This document shows, one piece after another, positions 32,981-40,709 of a stretch of 64,000 bases of DNA. Position numbers and translations under genes: made by a program. Under the pieces are notes generated by a model. That model was not told the origin of the DNA and made no database searches. It was given only the letters and a program-made list of their open reading frames with translations. Every line of letters begins with the position of its first letter. Within the stretch, counting starts at the first letter, position 1. The stretch covers positions 1-64,000 of the forward strand of contig NZ_BJED01000022.1 in the NCBI RefSeq assembly GCF_005405485.1. The letters run 5' to 3'. The DNA is from Enterococcus hulanensis. GTDB taxonomy: Bacteria; Bacillota; Bacilli; Lactobacillales; Enterococcaceae.

Positions 32981-33340
32981 TTATTCATTTAGTATTTCTT
33001 TGACCCTGTTGCGATTGGTTCCTTCATATCGTGAGTTCTTGTGGACGATCGTAGGAACACTTTTTACCTGGTATGTTCGGATATAGTGACGATTCTGCTG
33101 TTGATTCAAATTGACAAATATCGTGTCTCTGCGGCGAACATTGTGCCAATAAAGTTGGGAATAGATTTTTTCACAATCTGGACAATCATCCCGATAAAAT
33201 ACAATTTTTCTCTCTTCCTTTGAATCAAGAGTGACTATACTACGATCATTTTTTTGATTGTCCATCGCCCTATTGGTTCCGATATATGCTGATACCAGCA
33301 GTAGTAGTAATATAAGAATCAGCATGCCATTTTTCCTCAT
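32981..33340 (-). CDS. Membrane-anchored thioredoxin-like protein
   Basis: 119 residues. A signal anchor (about 5-23) precedes the thioredoxin-type motif IVFYRDDCPDCEKIYSQLYW (CPDC near residues 54-57) and the cis-proline region KSVPTIVHK. It should face outside and handle disulfides, perhaps of conjugation proteins. Its start lies 10 bases after the preceding gene's stop. Small thioredoxin-like proteins recur in Gram-positive conjugation clusters. Confidence 0.8.
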   Translation of the reverse strand: MRKNGMLILILLLLLVSAYIGTNRAMDNQKNDRSIVTLDSKEERKIVFYRDDCPDCEKIYSQLYWHNVRRRDTIFVNLNQQQNRHYIRTYQVKSVPTIVHKNSRYEGTNRNRVKEILNE

Positions 33341-33349
33341 GCAGCATGT

Positions 33350-33619
33350 TCACCTCCCATCCGACAAATACTCGTTTTCCCAATCCATGTAGCACGAATG
33401 GCACAATCCCAAATTATTTTCATCAAAATCTATAGCGCCTCTCTTCTTCTCATAGCAAGAGTAACAATACCCGTGACTATCAATGAAATCTGTCATCCTC
33501 CTTCTCGCTTTTCGTGAATTATCCAAACTTCCATATCGCTTTTCGATTGCCGGCATATTTTCCTCTGATTCACTAAGCCACTTTAATTCGTTCAAGACTT
33601 GCTCTAAGGTTAAAATCAT
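33350..33619 (-). CDS. Small zinc-ribbon-like protein
   Basis: 89 residues. Two CxxC pairs, GYCYSCYEKK and LGLCHSCYMDW, about 20 residues apart, could bind one zinc. The N-terminus is helical. It lies between the VirB8-like and thioredoxin-like genes with short gaps. No family recognised; probably cytoplasmic. Confidence 0.6.
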   Translation of the reverse strand: MILTLEQVLNELKWLSESEENMPAIEKRYGSLDNSRKARRRMTDFIDSHGYCYSCYEKKRGAIDFDENNLGLCHSCYMDWENEYLSDGR

Positions 33620-33633
33620 TTCTACATCTCTCC

Positions 33634-34245
33634 TTATAGGATTGAAATTTCACCGATATTCTTTATCTCGGTCACTTGTTTTTGGACTGGATCAAAGACA
33701 AGCTTGTACATGAACTTACCTTCAACTTTGTCACTACCTGCAATAGAGAATGAATAATTTATTAGAACTAAGGCAGTTAGTTCTTTTTCATCTGAAGACA
33801 TGCGATAGACTTCAGGATCTCCCTCTAACTTTGATACAGTTGAAACAGATGGTGTTAGATCATCCGCATCTTTTGAGAAAAGTACGTCTAGTGCTTCAGT
33901 CTTTGCAAACTGTTTTGACTTCTCTTTTCTGGCTGCTACACTATCTGATTTCTTTTCACTATTGTAGTTGTAAACGACTTTGAATAATTCACTCGTTGTT
34001 GTTAGCAAATCTTTATTAGCTGATCCATTTTTTTCCTTATTCAAAGTTTCATACTGTTCAGTTAATTGATCATATTGCTCGTTTGCTTGCACCACACTGT
34101 TTTTTAGTTGTAAGTTCTCTTTTTGTAAGGACTCAATGTGTTTTCCCTGACCGAAATTTCTGTTGATAAAGAAAATTAACGCTAACAGAATAGCGATCGT
34201 AGTCAATAAGTAAGTGACTGTTTTACTTTTCTTTTCAGTTTTCAC
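33634..34245 (-). CDS. VirB8-like conjugation protein
   Basis: 203 residues from GTG with GGGGAG upstream, overlapping nothing but only five bases past the hydrolase stop. A short basic N-terminus and one membrane helix (about 10-28) precede a coiled stretch (ESLQKENLQLKNSVVQANEQ). A C-terminal alpha/beta domain of about 120 residues follows, with the spacing of an NTF2-like fold (YNYNSEKK...VLFSKDADDL...ELTALVLINYSFS...FMYKLVFDPVQKQV). That is the build of VirB8, TcpC and PrgL-type scaffold proteins. Assignment is by architecture and position. Confidence 0.65.
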   Translation of the reverse strand: MKTEKKSKTVTYLLTTIAILLALIFFINRNFGQGKHIESLQKENLQLKNSVVQANEQYDQLTEQYETLNKEKNGSANKDLLTTTSELFKVVYNYNSEKKSDSVAARKEKSKQFAKTEALDVLFSKDADDLTPSVSTVSKLEGDPEVYRMSSDEKELTALVLINYSFSIAGSDKVEGKFMYKLVFDPVQKQVTEIKNIGEISIL

Positions 34246-34250
34246 TGATT

Positions 34251-35939
34251 TTAGCTCCCCTTTCCTTGAATAAAGTCAACTTGTGACACTGTTTCCTTGT
34301 TTATTACTCGCCAGCTGCGCGTTCCGCTCCCAATGTTCACAACATTAGTTTCGGAAATCAAAATACTTCCGTCAGGATTGACATATTCTACAACAGCAAT
34401 ATGGCCGTATGGTGGTGTTGATCCGGCCAATCCGCCGTAAAAACTTGCAGCCCAACCAACCTCTGGTTTTCCTTTAATTACTGTATATCCACGAGCTTTG
34501 GCTGACGATCCCCATGATCCACCATTTCCGCCATCGCCAGAAAACCATTCAATAGGTTTCCCAATTTGAGCCATCCGATTGTATGCGCCGTGGGTACATT
34601 GACCAAACGGATAATTGTTACCGGCGTAGTTATTGTTGTCTGGAGCAGGAAGAGTCAGTTTGCCTTTATACTCAGCTGGAACTTCCAAAGTCGGTGCTGA
34701 ATTCTGACCAACAACTTGATCAGACGTATCCGCATTCGGTACTACTTCACACGTAGAATCGCCAGAACTATCATCAGAATCCTCACCCAAGCCTTCAATT
34801 TTCCCAAACCAATGATCACCATATAGATCAATCTCTTGGCAATTTTGACCCGGCTGTGGTTCTTCTATCACTTTGTTGTTGCCTGCGTAAATAGCAACAT
34901 GATGTGAGCTTCCTCTACCGCCCCAAAAAACGAGATCCCCTCGTTGCGCTTCTCCTTTACTTATTTGCTTCACTACATTAGATTGCGTTTCAGATGTAGC
35001 CGGCAGTTCAATTCCTACACGTTTATAAACGAGTAAAGTCAAACCAGAGCAGTCCATTCCAGTTTCCCAATTCCTACCACCCCAAACATAAGGAATTCCA
35101 ATTCTTGATCGAGCTAACTCAATTATTTTGCCTCGCTTATTCGAGTCTAATTCATCGCTAGAATTGTTCTTATCGGGGATTTTACCAGCGCCAGCGGAAG
35201 GCAAATCGTTTTTGTTATAAGGCGACGTTCCATGCTGCGCTATCGCTTCTTGATCCAACCATTGATATTTTTTCCCTAATGTACTGTAAGTACTTTGGAG
35301 CTTCATCAGATAGCTTGGATCAGTCGCCCATCCTCCGTTAAATATTGCTGTCAATGCAGCTGCGCCATCAGTATTATTAATAGCACCGGTATATAAAGTC
35401 TGGTGAGCCATAAACTCAGATTTACCAACGATACCAGCACTGTAACTTTTAAACCAAGTGTATTGGCCGCCCGTATTGTCACCAACATTCGTCCCAGGCT
35501 TGGTACCTGTAATATCTACTGAGTCTTCACCAAACGTGGCGATCGTGACAGGAAAGTCTGTCTTTTTTGATGTTTTTACACCACCCATGTTATGAGCTTG
35601 CCAAAATGAAGTACCACTTGGATTTGTAAAATTGAACCCATTTTCGACCATTGTTTGAGAAATACTCGCGGATGGTAAAAAGCCGCCAGCCTTCCACGCT
35701 AAAATGTAAGCATCTTTGTGTTGCTTAACAAACTCATCTACTGAACTTGGTACCGCTCCTGTGTCAACTGGTTCCGTGATATTGCCACTAGGTAATCCAT
35801 ATTCGCAATCATCATCCGAAACAGTTGATGTGATAATTGAAATGATTACCATTATTAGTATTAGGACTAATGAAAGAACAGAAATAATCGAAGCGAATAT
35901 AGGTACTAATATTTTTAATAATTTTTTGATTCCATCCAC
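34251..35939 (-). CDS. Three-domain cell-wall hydrolase of the conjugation machine (PrgK-like)
   Basis: 562 residues. A membrane helix (about 10-38) is followed by a glucosaminidase-like domain (about 70-235; ISQTMVENGFNF, WQAHNMGG). Next comes NlpC/P60 (about 270-385; MDCSGLTLLVY with the catalytic Cys, HHVAIYAG with the His). Last is CHAP (about 430-560; FGQCTHGAYNRM, GHIAVVEYV). PrgK of pCF10 has the same concept of several wall hydrolases behind a membrane anchor and opens peptidoglycan for the channel. The GTG start overlaps its own GGAGG, so the true start may be a nearby rare codon such as ATC. All three catalytic signatures look intact. Confidence 0.88.
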   Translation of the reverse strand: MDGIKKLLKILVPIFASIISVLSLVLILIMVIISIITSTVSDDDCEYGLPSGNITEPVDTGAVPSSVDEFVKQHKDAYILAWKAGGFLPSASISQTMVENGFNFTNPSGTSFWQAHNMGGVKTSKKTDFPVTIATFGEDSVDITGTKPGTNVGDNTGGQYTWFKSYSAGIVGKSEFMAHQTLYTGAINNTDGAAALTAIFNGGWATDPSYLMKLQSTYSTLGKKYQWLDQEAIAQHGTSPYNKNDLPSAGAGKIPDKNNSSDELDSNKRGKIIELARSRIGIPYVWGGRNWETGMDCSGLTLLVYKRVGIELPATSETQSNVVKQISKGEAQRGDLVFWGGRGSSHHVAIYAGNNKVIEEPQPGQNCQEIDLYGDHWFGKIEGLGEDSDDSSGDSTCEVVPNADTSDQVVGQNSAPTLEVPAEYKGKLTLPAPDNNNYAGNNYPFGQCTHGAYNRMAQIGKPIEWFSGDGGNGGSWGSSAKARGYTVIKGKPEVGWAASFYGGLAGSTPPYGHIAVVEYVNPDGSILISETNVVNIGSGTRSWRVINKETVSQVDFIQGKGS

Positions 35940-35944
35940 CTCCA

Positions 35945-35977
35945 GAAAAAAATAGAAGCATCTCTTCAGATGCTTCT
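35945..35977 (-). terminator. Terminator after the relaxase gene
   Basis: GAAGCATCT and AGATGCTTC form a perfect 9-base stem around CTTC, followed on the minus strand by TATTTTTTT. It separates relaxase from hydrolase transcription. Confidence 0.85.
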
Positions 35978-35989
35978 ACTCTCTTTGAA

Positions 35990-37852
35990 CTAATGACCAG
36001 GTAACTCAGTTAAATATTCTATTTCATTAATCATACGTTGATACTTCTGTTCATTTTTCCATTGCTCCGTCGAATCATTTAAGATCCGTTTTAATTTCGA
36101 AAACTGTTTTCTACGCTCAACTTCATCACGCCAAGCTTGTTGTTTTTTTTCAATTTCCTTAGCACTCATTTTAGGCACTTTCTTTTTTTTAGTTCTATTG
36201 AACTGCTGCTTATGGTTTTTGTTGAATTCCTCTTTTGATGATTTTTTCACATCATTAAAAGCATTCTGAACATATTCACTTTGATCCATGAAAAGAAACT
36301 CATAACTATCAGCTTCCGGTGGTGGAGCTATATTTGCTTTACTGCTCAATGATTCATAGTAATTTGCTATCTCCTGTTGTGTCGGCGGCCGGTTTTTAAG
36401 TTCCTTATTCCCATGTGAAGCTACTTTTCGGAAAGCTTGATCAAATTCTTCTGACTCTCGGTCCTCATCTTTTCCAGCTTTAACTGATTCTATGGACGGC
36501 TTTAACTCTTCATCATTATGATTGACTTGCTTCCACTTCTTTTCACGCAGTGATTGATAATAATTTTTAATATCCTCGTCACTCGGACGACCGCGATTAC
36601 TTTTTGGATGGTCCGTAATCAATTTCAGAGCATCTTCAAAGTCGGCAACCTCATACTTATGAATTGAATCACCTTTTCTTTTCTTGGCCAGTTCATTTGC
36701 TGTACGATCACTAGATTTATTCTTTCCGCGAAACTCTTCTTGAAGCTGCTCGAATTCTTCTTGATTAAAATTCGCATGTTGAGTTTTCTTTGGTTGGATA
36801 TCTAGTTCTTTAATGTGACTCAGTATTGAATTTCCTAATCGGGTATACAATGTTTTCATCTTATTCTCAGAACTATTTCTACCTTCTCCGAAAGCAGATT
36901 CTTCCTCATAAGAAATTCTATTTTGCCGTTCCTTGATCTCATCTAAGAGGTCTGAGTAATTCTCTTTAAGGAATATTTCGATCATTTGATCTAGCGGCTT
37001 TTTGAATCCGAATTTTTCTGCATATCCATATTTTTGATAGCCTTTCTGTGGCGGTAACTTCTCGGAAATAGTATTCAACAATTCTCCATACCGTAAGATA
37101 GTTCCTTTGCCGGCTTCTGACCGCATCCCCTCGATCATTTTCTTCTTTAGTTCATCAATTTGTATCCGTTCCTGCTCTAGTCCTAGCAGCTGGTTCGCGA
37201 AAGCCGACTTCATTGATCGGATAGACCCTCTTGATCGGTAACCTTTTCTTTCTGTTACTTCCTTATTAGATTGTTTATCAAAAAAGGTGTGCATTTCTCT
37301 TGTTGGATCTGGTTCAACTGTTGCAATGTGAACATGAATATTATCAGTGTTGTAATGAATTGAAGCTGTCCAAATTGCTGAGTGGGTCATATCTTCTTTT
37401 TTTAACATTGCTGTCATTGCTAACCGGGTTGCCATTTGAATTTTCGGTTCATCAAGTTGGTTAGTTTCTGAGTCTAAAAATCCATGATCAACCAGCCAAT
37501 CATTTCTAAATGAGAAAACATCCTGCCACATTGGACTACCATTTTCAGCAGCCGTTATAAACTGATCCTTTAACTCCATAATGTCCTCATGATCTAAACT
37601 ATTCGTCTCCAATGAAAACAAATTTGAAGTCTTAACCGGATTGGCCATATACTTGATATACCCATCCAATGTTTCTTCACTATCACCTTCATACATAGCA
37701 GACGTTCCATCATTCGATGTGAAAGCAGAGTAACTATCATATGCTTCATTACGTATTGCTTCTTCTCTGTCCATGTATTCAATATAAGATTGAAAAGCGC
37801 CTGATCCTGGTTTAGCAAACTTACCAGTCATGATGATTCCAGGACTACTCAT
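35990..37852 (-). CDS. MobP2-family relaxase
   Basis: 620 residues. The N-terminal domain carries a first catalytic Tyr candidate near residues 23-28 (SYIEYMDREEA) and the metal-binding HxH motif in TDNIHVHIATVEP (about 171-176), preceded by THSAIWTASIHY. These are typical of MobP2 relaxases, which nick at oriT and stay bound to the 5' end. The C-terminal half is long, charged and repeats an NY(Y)xSL segment (about 420 and 505). Its start overlaps the accessory gene stop as TAAATG. It lies 0.8 kb from the candidate oriT. Confidence 0.88.
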   Translation of the reverse strand: MSSPGIIMTGKFAKPGSGAFQSYIEYMDREEAIRNEAYDSYSAFTSNDGTSAMYEGDSEETLDGYIKYMANPVKTSNLFSLETNSLDHEDIMELKDQFITAAENGSPMWQDVFSFRNDWLVDHGFLDSETNQLDEPKIQMATRLAMTAMLKKEDMTHSAIWTASIHYNTDNIHVHIATVEPDPTREMHTFFDKQSNKEVTERKGYRSRGSIRSMKSAFANQLLGLEQERIQIDELKKKMIEGMRSEAGKGTILRYGELLNTISEKLPPQKGYQKYGYAEKFGFKKPLDQMIEIFLKENYSDLLDEIKERQNRISYEEESAFGEGRNSSENKMKTLYTRLGNSILSHIKELDIQPKKTQHANFNQEEFEQLQEEFRGKNKSSDRTANELAKKRKGDSIHKYEVADFEDALKLITDHPKSNRGRPSDEDIKNYYQSLREKKWKQVNHNDEELKPSIESVKAGKDEDRESEEFDQAFRKVASHGNKELKNRPPTQQEIANYYESLSSKANIAPPPEADSYEFLFMDQSEYVQNAFNDVKKSSKEEFNKNHKQQFNRTKKKKVPKMSAKEIEKKQQAWRDEVERRKQFSKLKRILNDSTEQWKNEQKYQRMINEIEYLTELPGH

Positions 37853-38230
37853 TTAGTCGACAACTCTTTTCTCTAGCTGATGAAAAATTCTTTCTTTCCG
37901 TTTGAGATCGACGTAACTTTCTGCAGCTTTAACAATTGGACTCTTCGTTTCACTTGTTGAATGAAACTCACTGTAAACTTGCCATACTTGATTTGTGTTT
38001 TCCAGTTCATAAAGAACGTCCAACTTCTCTTCCATCTCCCTAAGCATTCCCTTTTGCATTTTTTTACTTTCATCCAGCTCGTCACTCAGTCGCGCATTTT
38101 CTTGTTTTGTTTGCAGATATTTTTCGGCTAAAAGATCGACGACCGACACTTTTGAGCCGCCGTATTCCTCAAGTAACTCATCGAGGATTTGTTCGGTCTG
38201 ATTATTCGGCCGTATCGTGAATGAACTCAT
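37853..38230 (-). CDS. Relaxosome accessory protein candidate
   Basis: 125 residues from the ATG of MSSFTIRPNNQTEQILDELL. The opening is typical of a ribbon-helix-helix protein: one strand (SFTIRP), then two helices. A coiled region of about 50 residues follows (ARLSDELDESKKMQKGMLREMEEK). It is translationally coupled to the relaxase and so probably binds oriT and recruits it, like PcfF or MobC proteins. Confidence 0.7.
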   Translation of the reverse strand: MSSFTIRPNNQTEQILDELLEEYGGSKVSVVDLLAEKYLQTKQENARLSDELDESKKMQKGMLREMEEKLDVLYELENTNQVWQVYSEFHSTSETKSPIVKAAESYVDLKRKERIFHQLEKRVVD

Positions 38231-38507
38231 CACTATCAGTCCTTTCTTCCTCAAGTTCATAAAGGCTCGGCATCATGCCTAGTTTGGCGTTTAATAGATA
38301 GGCTTGCGTGTTCAAATCTAAATGTTCTAATACTTCATCTATGATCGCCTTCATGCGTAATTCACTATCAATTACTGTTTCGAACTCACCAAAGTTTTTT
38401 ATGAACTTTTTCAGCATTTTAGTTCTATCCAAGCTTTTCCTTTTGCAAAATTGATCGAAGCGAGCTAATTCATCTTCATCAACGTTTTTTATTTTTACGA
38501 GAGGCAC
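38202..38507 (-). CDS. Second relaxosome accessory protein candidate
   Basis: 101 residues from GTG with AAAGGAG eight bases upstream. VPLVKIKNVDEDELARFDQFCKRKSLDRTKMLKKFI reads as a short strand followed by two helices, compatible with a ribbon-helix-helix fold. It overlaps the next gene start by 29 bases. It lies between the oriT candidate and the relaxase. Confidence 0.6.
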   Translation of the reverse strand: MPLVKIKNVDEDELARFDQFCKRKSLDRTKMLKKFIKNFGEFETVIDSELRMKAIIDEVLEHLDLNTQAYLLNAKLGMMPSLYELEEERTDSDEFIHDTAE

Positions 38508-38652
38508 GGCGCTCACTCCTTTCTGATCGCAACATGTCAAAATATTTCTTAAAGCCTGCACCTTTATTTGCTGACAATGATAAAATCATCATCAAAACAC
38601 AGGCACTTAAAATGAAGATGACGATCATTGCGAAAAAAGATTTAATGTCCAT
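38479..38652 (-). CDS. Small membrane protein beside oriT
   Basis: 57 residues read from the sequence, ATG with AAAGGAG upstream. One membrane helix (FFAMIVIFILSACVLMMILSL) is followed by a strongly basic tail (RSERSERRASRKNKKR). It overlaps the next gene's GTG start and is the first gene downstream of the candidate oriT. The basic tail could contact DNA or phospholipid at the channel entrance. No family recognised. Confidence 0.65.
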   Translation of the reverse strand: MDIKSFFAMIVIFILSACVLMMILSLSANKGAGFKKYFDMLRSERSERRASRKNKKR

Positions 38653-38689
38653 TAGATTCTCCTTTTGTTAGGAATTGTCATTTGCAATG

Positions 38690-38870
38690 ACGTAGTGCAA
38701 GAGCATAAGGCAAAAAGGGGGGCACAAACCGCCCCCGACCCGACAGTGTCGGGCTTTTTCCAGGGCACCCAAAAACAGATCGTTTAACCGTTTTGGGGAG
38801 TCTATCACCGAATTGGTGAGGGAATAACCATTCTGGTGAGTCCGCTTACCCGAAATGGTGAGATACACGT
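38690..38870. other. Candidate origin of transfer (oriT)
   Basis: A 230-base non-coding stretch at the head of the relaxosome genes. It holds a GC hairpin GGGGGC / GCCCCC (38718-38736, minus-strand T-run after it), a perfect CCCGACA-G-TGTCGGG hairpin (38739-38753), and an imperfect repeat CCAAAAAC / GTTTTGG (38769-38796). Three GGTGAG units at 38815, 38835 and 38857, spaced 20-22 bases, are each half of a short dyad. Hairpin plus helically phased direct repeats is a common oriT build. The nick site cannot be named from sequence alone. A 66-codon frame across it looks spurious. Confidence 0.65.
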
Positions 38871-38885
38871 AGCATTCAATTCGCC

Positions 38886-39716
38886 TTATTCTTTCACTCC
38901 ATCAGATATTTGTTTCTCAATCTTAGTAATCTTCTCTTTTAGCTCAACATTGTTTTCTTCAGCACTCAAAATTTTGCTCTTGTAGTTCTCAATGCTAGAT
39001 TGTTTTCGATCAATCTCACTGTCAGTTTTAAGAATCTCACTCTCAGTCTGATATACTTTTTCTTTTTCCAATTCTTTAATGTCAGCTTCAATTCCCTTTA
39101 TCAATTTCTCGCTCTTACTAATCAAATCCAGATTTTCCTTTATTAATTTCTTGGATTCATCTATTTGAAGTTTTAAGCATTCTCTGAAATATTTTTGTTT
39201 ATTCGCAGGTTTTGCGTTCATATCTGTAGGCACTTTCTTGCGATTCATAAAGAGAACTCCTTGCACTGTTTTTTCATCAGAGTCCTTATTCTTCTTACCA
39301 AATGACTCAAACAAATCATCAATCGACTTGACTTCCAATGTTGGACTCTTGGGAGAAACTACACCAATATCCATTACTACTGTCAGCCATTTTGGAGGTA
39401 ATTTCGGAATTTGAATCAGGTAATAATTGTCAGATAATCGAATGAGTTTGTGCTCAACTAATTGTTCAGTTTTTACTTCACTTGCTATCATTTTTAACTC
39501 CCCACCATCGGGCAACGTTCCATCAGTTTTAAAAAATATCTCTGCATACTGTTGTTGTTCGTTATACCCACGTTTAAGTAAAGTGACTTTCAATGATCCT
39601 AAATCAATTTTGTTTTCAACACCGATTCCTGTATCTGCATTGTCCTTTTCAGTTCCAAATAGAATAGAAGGAACAGCAAAAAATAGCGCCAACACAACAG
39701 TTAATAGAAATAGCAA
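38886..39716 (-). CDS. Membrane-anchored coiled-coil protein
   Basis: 276 residues from an in-frame TTG, but this start lies inside a hydrophobic helix with no ribosome site. A frame extension to ATT at 39776, behind AGGAGAGGTG, adds 20 basic residues (IKFFKRIKEIFINH) ahead of the helix and looks better. The middle is a beta-rich domain (about 35-150) and the C-terminal 110 residues form a long coiled coil (KSEKLIKGIEADIKELEKEK). It is in the conjugation operon and may be a channel scaffold. No family recognised. Confidence 0.6.
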   Translation of the reverse strand: MLFLLTVVLALFFAVPSILFGTEKDNADTGIGVENKIDLGSLKVTLLKRGYNEQQQYAEIFFKTDGTLPDGGELKMIASEVKTEQLVEHKLIRLSDNYYLIQIPKLPPKWLTVVMDIGVVSPKSPTLEVKSIDDLFESFGKKNKDSDEKTVQGVLFMNRKKVPTDMNAKPANKQKYFRECLKLQIDESKKLIKENLDLISKSEKLIKGIEADIKELEKEKVYQTESEILKTDSEIDRKQSSIENYKSKILSAEENNVELKEKITKIEKQISDGVKE

Positions 39717-39818
39717 TTGATACGAAGTAGCTGCATGATTAATAAATATCTCTTTAATTCGTTTAAAGAATTTAATCTTTTTTCACCTCTCCTTCTTAGT
39801 CTCAGAAGTAGATTCAAC

Positions 39819-40679
39819 TTATCGTTTTATGCTATTCAATCCACCTGCATAGCCTTTTCCTTGAATCACCCTAGGTTTATTTTTAACGAAGGTTAATCGA
39901 AATAATCCATACCTCAATGAAGCCTTGACTGTCACGACTTCACTAGGGAATGGAGCATCCAATTTTTCGTAATTTATGTTGATTGAATCAACAACAATTA
40001 AGTTCTTAAATCTATTGAACTCATACTTTGGCTTATCCATGAAATCAATCCTAATAGGCTGTTCTGTATCGATTACAAAATCCTTTTCCACCTCTTCTAT
40101 CACTCTGTTTCTGAAATACAACACAGCAATAACATAAGCAACTATTCCAAAAAGAATGATCGTACTCGCATTATAAATTTTCGGAATTGCACTTAATTGT
40201 AATCGTTCAGCCGATTTAAAAAGGTCATAGATTTTTTCATATGAAATCTTTACACAAAGTAAAGTAATCAGACTAACTCCCGATTTAACGGCACCTCTCC
40301 AATTACTTTTGATTGCCCTCTTGCATAGTCTATAAAAATCAATAACTAACCCGATCGTGACCATAGTAGCGAAAAATACATAGGTGCTTTTTGAAGAGTC
40401 TACTGTGAAAATGATTATCGGAAATAGAAATACAAGTAAAATAGATTTATTTAAAAAATGTAGGAATCTCGTTAATGTGTAGCCCTGTAAAATCCAAAAC
40501 TCTTTTCTTTTTGAGTTCAATTTTAGTGGTTTTAATACCCCTTCCTTCAACGTCTCTATAGCTGCCTTGACGTCTTTAATAAGATTGGTTCTACTCTCTT
40601 TATTTACTAAAGTCTGTACGACGGAAATAATAATCAAGAGCAGCAAAATTACTAATTCTATTTTTAATAATGTGTCCAA
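39819..40679 (-). CDS. Polytopic membrane protein of the conjugation cluster
   Basis: 286 residues from TTG with GGGAGG upstream. Hydrophobic segments lie at about 6-24, 78-96, 100-118, 135-150 and 175-195; then about 90 residues of soluble C-terminal domain (EQPIRIDFMDKPKYEFNRF...VTVKASLRYGLFRLTF). No family recognised. It lies 30 bases after virB4 in the same direction. Confidence 0.6.
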   Translation of the reverse strand: MDTLLKIELVILLLLIIISVVQTLVNKESRTNLIKDVKAAIETLKEGVLKPLKLNSKRKEFWILQGYTLTRFLHFLNKSILLVFLFPIIIFTVDSSKSTYVFFATMVTIGLVIDFYRLCKRAIKSNWRGAVKSGVSLITLLCVKISYEKIYDLFKSAERLQLSAIPKIYNASTIILFGIVAYVIAVLYFRNRVIEEVEKDFVIDTEQPIRIDFMDKPKYEFNRFKNLIVVDSININYEKLDAPFPSEVVTVKASLRYGLFRLTFVKNKPRVIQGKGYAGGLNSIKR

Positions 40680-40709
40680 TTACATTGCCTCCCAATGATT
40701 TTTGATTTC

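Noticed and set aside
38668-38868. 66-codon minus-strand reading frame
   Set aside because: It runs through the hairpins and phased repeats of the candidate oriT, has no ribosome site, and its composition looks non-coding.
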